64,000 nucleotides of DNA from Planococcus citri (lineage: Eukaryota > Arthropoda > Insecta > Hemiptera > Pseudococcidae), in NCBI RefSeq assembly GCF_950023065.1, contig NC_088677.1, positions 19,551,230-19,615,229 of the forward strand. Direction: 5' to 3'. This document shows, in pieces, positions 1 to 8,132 of the stretch. The notes below the pieces were generated by a model. That model had not been told where the DNA came from. It saw only the letters and a list, made by a program, of their open reading frames with translations, and ran no database searches. Both the position numbers and the translations under genes were made by a program. The stretch's first letter is position 1; every line of letters starts with the position of its first letter.

Positions 1-50
1 CCGGAAAGCCCTGAACACTAATTCATTCAAGCCCTGGACACTGAGCCCTG
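1..50. mobile_element. Right-end fragment of a hAT-like MITE
   Basis: These bases match, with small differences, an internal stretch near 24525-24573 of the complete element at 23769-24693 (shared motifs include AAGCCCTGGACACTGAGCC). The similarity stops after CCCTG at base 50, which is where a hAT-type end would lie. I infer that the window opens inside a related element. Confidence 0.55.
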
Positions 51-412
51 ATATACATGTCTCACCTGCTATTAAAATACTAAACGATGATCTGCAACTG
101 AGTGATGAAGATAAAGCTTCACACATACGTCAGAAACCGTTTGATAAATTGAATTCTCCGGAAATGGTTGAAAACTTCGTTGATATGACATCCGAGTTCC
201 AATCACGAGCTAACGGTAGCGACAAAAATGAAACGTCGGATGCCGAGAGCTCGCAAAAAGAGTCGAGTCGTAAATCAAGTAGTAATTCGAGTCGTAAATC
301 GTCCATACATAGTCGTAGATCTTCAGGTGCGGTGTCAGTCACTTCAGTTTCTCTGGTCTCTGATCAGGAGGAAGATGGTGGCGACGACGTGTTGATAATT
401 CATATAATTTGA
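51..412 (+). CDS. Last exon of an unrecognised serine-rich protein
   Basis: One frame is open from base 2 to a stop at 410-412. The first 16 codons are element-derived, so real coding probably starts later, at a splice acceptor I cannot place (an AG near 108 is possible) or at the in-frame ATG at 164. The conceptual protein has an acidic segment (SDEDKAS), then a serine/arginine/lysine-rich stretch (SSRKSSSNSSRKSSIHSRRS), and ends acidic (DQEEDGGDD). Such low-complexity, probably phosphorylated tails are common at the C-termini of cytoplasmic or nuclear proteins. No domain is recognised. The rest of the gene would lie to the left of the window. It could also be a chance open frame. Confidence 0.4.
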
Positions 413-784
413 TCCCAAAACGACTCCTTTTCAACGGTATATACTGCTTATGTATAACTCAGGCGGCCCTTGAATCCCAATAGAGCTTCATCTATTGACA
501 GTTGCTTGCAAGGAGAGTACAATTTTTTGAACTTTTCAGTGCAGTGAGATACATCATATCTTTCTTGGAAACGTCTTGATTACAATCATATGAACCCAGC
601 ATTTTTATTAGATACAAATCGGCACAAGTTAACTCAGCGGAGCATGACTTGTACAAAACGGTAATGCGGAACGCATCATGAAATTACTTTGTCACCCTTT
701 ATTAAGTAAAAAACTGATCAGCAGTTTGGTTTATTAAATTGTGCAATCTGACAATAAGATATCTTAAAATACAGTAAGTAGGTA
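413..784. other. No gene seen
   Basis: AT-rich sequence after the serine-rich frame; probably its 3' untranslated region followed by intergenic DNA. I see no exon, repeat or RNA gene. Confidence 0.4.
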
Positions 785-1939
785 AGGTGCACCGGGGGAA
801 GTTGGAATTCGGGGTAAGTTAGAAAACTTGCTCTAGCGCCTAGAGGTTTATATCTGGCGAAGTGCCACTAAAGGTGACTTGAGGGTACTACCCCTACTTC
901 ATCACGGCATAAAAATTTTCGCGATTCAGTTTCATTTTAGATGTCTTTGGTTCAATTGTATTTTGTTGTTGTTTTGAACTTATTTTGAATTTGGTCTAAA
1001 ATACCGACTTTCTATTTCTTAGTTTTTCGCATATAGCGGACAAACCGTGCGTCCTAGTGAAAATCTGATGAGAGTGATCTCAAAGAGAATTAAATTCTCT
1101 ACAATTTTAGTTCTATGCAATTTTTCTAGGACGCTCGGTTTGTGATCTACGCCTCTGCAAAGTTTAGCCTGTTCTGACTTCCCCCAATTGGGGTAAGTCA
1201 GGACAGTTTATATTTTATTTCACTGAGCGAAAGCTACTGTGTCAATCGCGCTCAAATTGGCAGTTGACAGTCCCAATAGATAGCGCTGCTACGCGCTGCT
1301 ACGAGCAATGAAACTAGGATAACATTTTTCGTTACATGTATTCTTATGGGAGATTTGCGATTTTCAAAAATTAATTAAAAATCGTGTAATTATCGTAGGA
1401 GTGTACTTTTTACTTCAAATGAATGTTTAATTCTTCTACTTTTTGAGAAAATTTATTACAATTTCTTAAACATTGTTTTTCTTATAAAAAAATTGCTTTG
1501 CACTTCCTATGTTTTTCACCATTTCAGGATACAATAAACAATGCAAATATGTTGTAAATGCGATGCAATTTTTTTGCAAGAAAACCCATGTTTAAGAGAT
1601 TGTAATAAATTTTCTCAAAAAGTAGAAGAATTAAACATTCATTTGAAGTAAAAATTACACTCCTACGATAATTACACGATTTTTAATTAATTTTTGAACA
1701 TCGCAAATCTCCCATTAGAATACATGTAACGAAAAATTATATCCTAGTTTCGTTGTAGTTCTGTTTCGACCGCTAGATGGCGACTACTTTGCTGTCAAGT
1801 GCGAATTTTTACCATAGGTTAAGAACCCTTATAGGAACCTACATAATGAATTTGATCCATATTGGTTCATTAGAAGGGGAGTAACAGCTGGTCAAAGTTG
1901 AAATTGCGAAAAATCATTCTGACTTGCCCCGGTGCACCT
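785..1939. mobile_element. TA-flanked MITE, copy 1, carrying a nested element
   Basis: The ends are inverted repeats AGGTGCACCGGGG and CCCCGGTGCACCT, with the dinucleotide TA directly outside each end (783-784 and 1940-1941), as in Tc1/mariner-type insertions. The body lines up with a second copy at 3055-3660 except for 545 bp at 1259-1803. No transposase frame is present, so it is non-autonomous. Confidence 0.85.
1259..1803. mobile_element. Nested palindromic MITE with AATT duplication
   Basis: This block is absent from the otherwise matching copy at 3055-3660. There the sequence CTCAAATTTTTACC (3521-3534) is the empty site. In copy 1, AATT appears on both sides of the block (1255-1258 and 1804-1807). 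The ends are imperfect inverted repeats (GGCAGTTGACAG and the complement of CTGTCAAGTGCG). The interior is nearly palindromic: GAAACTAGGATA and the run after it recur inverted before the right end. Confidence 0.85.
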
Positions 1940-2123
1940 TAATTAATTATTATCTACAATTTTTTGAATAAAAAAGAGTAACATAAAATGACAACATCTC
2001 ACCATTAGACATCAAGACTAGAAAATTTAGCATCACAATACACATAAAAATACATACACATATTCTCAACAGGAAAATGTTCCTTAGTTATACCTTTTCT
2101 ACATAGGAAAAATAAATACTTTT

Positions 2124-2390
2124 CTAATCAGCGTGTTTTGACTTGAAGATATTTTTCCATTTCCGTACACTAATCATGCTAATAATTTTTGGCGCTTTTC
2201 CACAAGTTAGAAATCCGGATACGAAGTACAACAATACTAAAAACATAATGATCCTTTGAGAAATAACGTAATGCGAAACTGATTCTCCAATTTGTAACCA
2301 ACTTCCAACATTTTTTACGAAAAACAAAAAGTTCAATCCCATCAGATCACAGTACAGCAGCACAATTAAGAACATTCTGTCTACTCCTAC
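2124..2390 (-). CDS. PIGN: Last exon of a PIG-N-like GPI ethanolamine phosphate transferase 1
   Basis: Reading the minus strand, a good acceptor (pyrimidine-rich ...TTTTTACAG) is followed by an 89-codon open frame ending in a stop at 2126-2124. The peptide carries motifs YCDLMGLNFLFFVKN, GSWLQIG and SVSHYVIS, then a second hydrophobic segment and a basic tail. This matches what I know of the end of PIG-N, the ER multi-spanning enzyme that adds ethanolamine phosphate to the first mannose of GPI anchors, where GSWLxIGxSISHYVI precedes the last membrane helix. This is only the C-terminal membrane part; the catalytic phosphodiesterase-like domain is not in the exon. I could not find upstream exons at higher coordinates before the plus-strand SLC46-like gene. 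It is therefore either the end of a gene with very long introns or an orphan duplicated exon. Confidence 0.72.
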   Translation of the reverse strand, partial: VGVDRMFLIVLLYCDLMGLNFLFFVKNVGSWLQIGESVSHYVISQRIIMFLVLLYFVSGFLTCGKAPKIISMISVRKWKNIFKSKHAD

Positions 2391-2428
2391 CTGTAAAAAT
2401 AAAAACGAATTAATTTTTTTTGTCTTTG

Positions 2429-2878
2429 ATGCACTTCGCGAGAAATATCATCTTAATCGGAGACGGCCATATTAACTCGATCGTCCACAAACATGCCTTC
2501 GGAAAACCATTCGAACAAAAGCTGCACCCGAAGCTGTACTGCGCAGATCTCTCGATTGAAAAACTTGTAACGTTCTTCGAACACCTCGAACGATTTCCCC
2601 GGCGTATAATGATCTCGATCGGAAATTACGATGCGCACCGACGCACCGACCCCGCGGTATTTCAAACGCACCTCGAGCTCCTGCTGACCCGATTCCAAGA
2701 ACTCGCTGTAATAGAGATCGTGTGTGTGCCGATGCTACCAAACCCGAGAGAACGACGCAGCCGCGCAGCGATAAATCATCATCTTAACGCGGATCACAGC
2801 GAAATCTTTACGCGCACTATTGCGCGACTCGATGACAAATTCCGAGCGCTACATCCTAGCCACCATAGCGAAGAATAG
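2429..2878 (+). CDS. SGNH-hydrolase-like small protein, nucleophile missing
   Basis: A 149-codon frame from ATG at 2429 to a stop at 2876-2878; the in-frame stop at 2411-2413 limits any extension. The peptide begins MHFARNIILIGDGHINSI, a strand followed by GD-G-H where GDSL/SGNH hydrolases carry GDS, and has ISIGNYD where block III carries G-x-N-D, then VCVPMLPNP. The order and spacing resemble a compact SGNH fold, but the serine nucleophile is glycine, so esterase activity is unlikely. The frame is much more GC-rich than its surroundings and favours codons ending in C or G. It starts 38 bp upstream of the acceptor of the opposite-strand PIG-N-like exon. Possible origins are a domesticated retroelement ORF1 esterase domain, a horizontally acquired gene, or an OSK-like domain. 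The assignment is tentative. Confidence 0.4.
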   Translation: MHFARNIILIGDGHINSIVHKHAFGKPFEQKLHPKLYCADLSIEKLVTFFEHLERFPRRIMISIGNYDAHRRTDPAVFQTHLELLLTRFQELAVIEIVCVPMLPNPRERRSRAAINHHLNADHSEIFTRTIARLDDKFRALHPSHHSEE

Positions 2879-3054
2879 GTAATTAGTGCCTACATCCCCT
2901 CTTCTCACTTACAAAATTTCTAAAAACTTTGTCTTTATTTTGAAACTGTCTTCGAAATTCAGAAGAGAGCTTTTTTGGATTCAGACAGCTCCAATTAGAT
3001 TATCACTAAAATTACCTCTTTATTAGAATAGGTACCGGGTACCCATTTTAGTTA

Positions 3055-3660
3055 AGGTGCACCGGGGGAAGTTGGAATTCGGGGTAAGTTAGAAAACTTG
3101 CTCTAGCGCCTAGAGGTTTATATCTGGCGAAGTGCCACTAAAGGTGACTTGAGGGTACTACCCCTACTTCATCACGGCATAAAAATTTTCGCGATTCAGT
3201 TTCATTTTAGATGTCTTTGGTTCAATCGTACTTTGTTGTTGTTTTGAACTTATTTTGAATTTGGTCTAAAATACAGACTTTCTATTTCTTAGTTTTTCGC
3301 ATATAGCGGACGAACCGTGCGTCCTAGAGAAAATCTGATGAGAGTGATCTCAAAGAGAATTAAATTCTCTACAATTTTGTATTTATGCAATTTTTCTAGG
3401 ACGCTCGGTTTGTGATCTACGCCTCTGCAAAGTTTAGCCTGTTCTGACTTCCCCCAATTGGGGTAAGTCAGGACAGTTTATATTTTATTCCAATGAGCGA
3501 AAGCTACTGTGTCAATCGCGCTCAAATTTTTACCATAGGTTAAGAACCCTTATGGGAACCTACATAATAAATTTGATCCATATTGGTTCATTAGAAGGGG
3601 AGTAACAGCTGGTCAAAGTTGAAATTGCGAAAAATCATTCTGACTTGCCCCGGTGCACCT
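3055..3660. mobile_element. TA-flanked MITE, copy 2 (without the nested insert)
   Basis: Same ends as copy 1 (AGGTGCACC inverted) with flanking TA at 3053-3054 and 3661-3662. Direct orientation relative to copy 1. Alignment is nearly base for base, apart from the missing 545-bp insert, suggesting recent amplification. Confidence 0.85.
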
Positions 3661-3662
3661 TA

Positions 3663-4784
3663 CACTTTAACTTTCAAATCTTCTGTCTTACCATATTTTT
3701 GATCTTGTGGTATTATTGTGAAAAGTATTGGCTGTACATACTGGTGACCAGTCGGCATATTGCAGATTCTTTGGAAACTGTGTCATTTGCGGTGCACTGG
3801 TGCCAGGAATGCGAAAATACTCGTAGCAATTATACACTAAAAAATTCCCGCCCCTCGAACCTTTTTGGCCATTGTGATCAGTAATTAAATTAATTGCTGT
3901 GGATTTCCTGCAACTGTTGCAGTTAAACGCGAAGGGGCAGGGGGTCTCCTCTAAGGTGGAGATGAAGGGGAGGGGGGACTTAGGAGAGACTTTTTTGGCT
4001 ATGATGCTCTATTTTTTCTTATTCGTGTTTTACTTCATCAGTTTTGCTTTCTCAAGTCAACCCACGAAGAGGCATGTGACATAGTGCATCTTGCCTACAC
4101 CCTGTGAGGTGATGCAGATTTTATGTACCTACTGTACTGAAAGTATTCGGCAAAGTGTACTTTATAGCTGTTTATAGCATTAGGTCGTTAAACCCTTCGC
4201 TCTCATCAAACATGGCGGCTTTTGGCGGTGAATATTAAAGGAATATTTCGCGCCAAAAGACAATTTATCGTATAAATAGAGGTATTTTGGCGCTAAATCT
4301 TCACTTGATGTTTAACCTGCAGTAAATGACGTCTTGTCATGTGAATATAGTGTAGACTTCGCGCTTTCATCGCAGACTTCCATTTATTGTAAAAATCCTT
4401 CTATGGAAGTATAAAATAATTTGTTTTTATTAATAATGCAATCCGATGATTGCTTATTAGGTATCTTAATTGATTACTGAGGATGTTGCCGGTCATCCCT
4501 CAGTAATTCAACGTAAAATGTGTAGACTTCTTTTAGTTAAGGATTCCATGTTGCCCTTAGTATTAGTAGGGCCCCTGATAGAATGGAGAACGTGAACAGT
4601 GTTATTTGAATGCTGAAATGCATTCATTCTCGAAGTCAATTAATTTCATCGCTTGATTGGTGAGTTGGGATAGGTACCTATCTAGAGGTATAGCTACCTA
4701 TCTTGTTTATTTAATGGTTTGATTACATAACTTAATTATGTATTTGATTGAGTATTATTTTGTACACTCGTGATGATTTCAAAT
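3663..4784. other. No gene seen
   Basis: AT-rich sequence with short open frames that show no splice context or family motifs. I see no convincing exon on either strand. Confidence 0.35.
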
Positions 4785-5119
4785 CAGGGCTTCAAACCCG
4801 AACGTTTTCGGGTACGGGTATCGGGTACGGGTACAGATTTATTTCTCAGAGAATCGGGTACGGGTATCGGGTACGGGTATGAAAATTTTAAACGTTCGGG
4901 TACAGGTACGGGTTCGGGTATTTTAGGTGAAATACCCGAACTGTACCCGATCTATCGGGTATTTTCGGGTATTTGGGTTCAAAATAGTCTCTATCGGGTT
5001 CGGGTACAGGTTTGGGTATTCCTCATTTCATTTTTCGGGTACGGGTACGGGTTCGGGTACAGAAATTGTTGGATTTTCGTTCGGGTATTCGGGTATTCGG
5101 GTACGGGTTTGAAGCCCTG
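4785..5119. mobile_element. hAT-like MITE with a CGGGTA simple-sequence body
   Basis: Inverted ends CAGGGCTTCAAACCCG and CGGGTTTGAAGCCCTG, flanked by the exact 8-bp duplication TTTCAAAT (4777-4784 and 5120-5127). CAGGG ends with an 8-bp duplication are diagnostic of the hAT superfamily. The 335-bp body is mostly diverged repeats of TTCGGGTACGGG and the complement. It has no coding capacity; the open frames here are repeat translations. Confidence 0.92.
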
Positions 5120-5194
5120 TTTCAAATAGGTAAATTGTCAGGAGTAGCCTATAGTTACTTGATAATTACTGGCCTGTTGTGTAATTATTCTGCC

Positions 5195-5579
5195 TAGGGA
5201 TGGCATGCTCAAATGCGCGCAACAGCACGATGAGCATTTGCTCAAATGCGCGAGAACGCATTTTAGTAATTTGCTCGAGCACGAGCATTTTCAAGGAAAA
5301 AATGAGGAAATTTTCAAAAATTTCGGTTATTTATTACTCATTTTCGATATTTTGGCCTTTTTTTGGTAAATTTAATGCATTTTCCAACTTTTTGATCTTC
5401 ATTGTGATTTGTATTAGATTACACTTATTTTGTGTAATGACAATTAATGAATTTCTACATAATGTGTATCAAGTAAGGGGATGCTTAATAGTAAAATATG
5501 CTCGCCTGCTCGAGCAAATGCGCGCATATGCGCGCATGCGCGCACGCAAAACAACATGCGCGAGCATTTCCCATCCCTA
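5195..5579. mobile_element. hAT-like MITE with GCGCAT-rich ends
   Basis: Inverted ends TAGGGATGGCATGCTC and (complement of the right end) TAGGGATGGGAAATGCTC, flanked by the exact 8-bp duplication ATTCTGCC (5187-5194 and 5580-5587). The subterminal parts are runs of alternating GCGCAT-type sequence (GAGCATTTGCTCAAATGCGC and similar). The centre is AT-rich. Length 385 bp, non-coding. Confidence 0.9.
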
Positions 5580-5587
5580 ATTCTGCC

Positions 5588-6339
5588 TTAATACGGAGCT
5601 TAGGCAACTTCATTGATCGAGAGGTCTATTATGTGCCTATGTATAATTACGTATTAATAAATCTGTTAAATTGTTGTGTCAAATGAATTTATTTTCGTTT
5701 ATCGACAACATAGTATGTATAGTTTGGAACTTGTAACTGAGTAACTTTCCTGTGCTCTGAGCTATCTTGGCAAATTAATGGAATAATTCTACCTTTGGTA
5801 AATTATTCTGAATCTCACCACTTAGGAAGGGAGAATTATCTCTTTCACCTTTACCCAGGTATAAGCTTCCACACTATTACATTGTTTTCATTTCAAAAAT
5901 TTAAAATTTGAATTTTGATCTAAATTTTGGGATTAGGTAGTTATAATTTTTTACATTTTTCGTAAATAATAATTGCAGTTATCACTACTGAGTTCTTGCA
6001 TGATCCACAAACTATCTGATCAAGTGTCACTTCACTAATATTCAAATTCAATATTAAAATTACCTATTTTCAATTTTAGGTTGTAATGTAAGGCTGGTTC
6101 CATTACTAAATAACCAATCCTACCAAATTGCAACCATCATGGTCCTCGATATCGCCAGAAATTAGGATTCCATTTCCACAATACTAATGTTGGTCCGAGA
6201 GCTGTGAATGCAGTGAAAGCAGCGCTTTGACTGCAGATTGAAGGCAATAATCATACTCAATCGAGCAACACTGCTCCTAATCAAAATAATAGTACCAAAC
6301 TAATGCCCATTCAAAGGCATTTTCAAGAAATGAGCAATC
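5588..6339. other. No intact gene seen
   Basis: AT-rich sequence. The part from about 6110 may be degraded upstream sequence of the hAT transposase relic that follows, but I cannot align it by eye. Confidence 0.3.
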
Positions 6340-6585
6340 CTACTCCAGAAGCAAACAGCTCAAATGGATCATCTTTTTTTATTGAGCTCTTACCTCGAAG
6401 CTGACGTTATTGATATGACAATGGATCCAGTTATGTGGTGACAAAAACAGCCGAAATCACCATTACGTACGCTTGCGCTGAGATATTTAGTGATGAACCC
6501 TACGAGTGTGCCTAGTGAGAGGCTATTCAGCTCAGCTGGGATTGTGGTCACTCCTCTTAGAAATCGGCTGAGTACCGAAATAGTA
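6340..6585 (+). pseudogene. hAT transposase C-terminal dimerisation domain, relic
   Basis: The frame reads YLEADVIDMTMDPVMW, then a TGA stop (6439-6441), then QKQPKSPLRTLALRYL, VMNPTSVPSERLFSSAG and IVVTPLRNRLSTEIV. This is the hAT C-terminal dimerisation domain: DP...WW, P.L..LA..YL, TSVPSERLFS.AG, R..L. The stop falls on the second tryptophan of the WW pair, which TGG to TGA explains. An in-frame stop (6331-6333) also lies upstream and no zinc finger or DDE catalytic part is visible. It is a dead copy, but it shows that hAT transposases lived in this genome and could have mobilised the hAT-like MITEs in the window. Confidence 0.85.
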
Positions 6586-6597
6586 TATTATGCAACT

Positions 6598-6710
6598 AGG
6601 GAGGTAATGTGATTTTCAACAAATTTTGAGGCTTATTTCCCGAGCGAAGCGAGGGAAGTAACTCAAAATGGTTGAAGATCACATTATCTCCCTTGTTCCA
6701 TAAAATATTT
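6598..6710. repeat. Small hairpin centred on CCCGAGCGAAGCGAGGG
   Basis: GGGAGGTAATGTGATTTTCAAC near the left is repeated inverted on the right (GTTGAAGATCACATTATCTCCC). The loop region contains the 17-mer CCCGAGCGAAGCGAGGG, which recurs in many other places in the window. Confidence 0.6.
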
Positions 6711-8132
6711 TACGTTTTTAAGGGAGAAAACCGCTAGTTTGTCCACCGAGCGGTTAGTGAGCGGGAGGTAATGTAGCGGATTATCTCCCTAGAAACGTAA
6801 AAGTAGATATCCTGACGTACCTGAAAGCCTGAAAGGTAACAGGTGGCTGTCATGGTAAGAAATTATGTAACTTAGATAATTCAATTAAATACATAAGTAG
6901 GTACGAGATTCTGTCAAAGTTGTCGGAAATAATCAATATTTATTTATTTTCAGGTAGGTAGTTTGGTAGTTACAATATAATGTACCAGAGAGGAAAAGAA
7001 GAATGATGGTGATTTTTATTTTTTAATTTTTTTTATCTATGTGTAACTATGTACTTGTTACAAGTTCTTCTTCTAAACTGTTTTTTTTTTTTTTTTTTTT
7101 TTAATTTATTTCATGATTTTAAATTATTTTTTTTTGATTTATGGTTTTCTTACCTGATTCTCATCTCTGCTCAAGGTGGTTGTTTTCTGTTAGGTACTTG
7201 ATTGATGTTTTTCAATTTATTATAAAATTAACATTTTCAAAATGTGGCCGCTTCATGTTTTTAATCGAAAAGGCGGAATTTTAGCTACGCAGAAACTTGA
7301 AAAGCGACGAAAAGGAGAGTAAAAGATGTAAAAACACAATAGAAAGAATAGCAAAGCTCATACCTCGCGCTGTTGCAACAGGTAAACGCAGTGTGACCAC
7401 TTCGATGAAAATAAAATACTGATTCAGAACGAAACACCAAAGTGGTTCTCAACATATTTTTTATTTTTAATTACGAGGTGAAATTTTTATATTTTAAATC
7501 GAGAAATTTATTTACAGAAAATTTTACTCGTTTGATCTAAATATTAGAATTTGATACCTACAGTGTATCATCAATTTTTATCAAACAACTTTCACACTCA
7601 ATGCACGATGTTATAAAATGTCAAATTCAACGAACTTCACACTCGACTCGACTATTCGGTTAAGTAGGTAATATTGAAACACATTAAAAAATATGAAATA
7701 CGTAAAATTTGTTATCTGCCCTTAAAAAATGTATACGGTGTGTTGTCGAATTTTCACTGAAAAGCTAGACAACGTAAGCTAGTAGTTATCTCAAAATTTA
7801 TGCTCGTTTACATATTTCTTTTCCTGTGGACATTTCGAGTGAGGTGTTCGTTACAGATTCACTATCATTTTGAAAAATTAGCGATTTTAATTTTTCAACT
7901 TCTTTGTACAATTTGGTGTCAACATGAATGAAATTTCATTATGAAGCTGAAATGAAAAAATAATGACTTGAATAATGACATTCCATATTCAATAGGTAAT
8001 TATACGAAAATTTGTATTATTTTCGCGACAATTGAGAGGTACCTATTTTAGATACCTGTTTTGCTTTTACATATTTATTTAAATAGGTACTTCTGCGTGT
8101 TGACAGTTAAAGATGTTTTTATAACAAATATA
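6711..8132. other. No coding exon seen; upstream region of SLC46-like A
   Basis: Contains a long T-run (about 7080-7102) and AT-rich DNA. Any promoter or 5' untranslated exon of the transporter starting at 8133 would be here, but I see no decisive signal. Confidence 0.35.

Noticed and set aside
4770..5129. 119-aa frame rich in YGYGFGY and GTGTGSG
   Set aside because: Translation of CGGGTA simple sequence inside a MITE.
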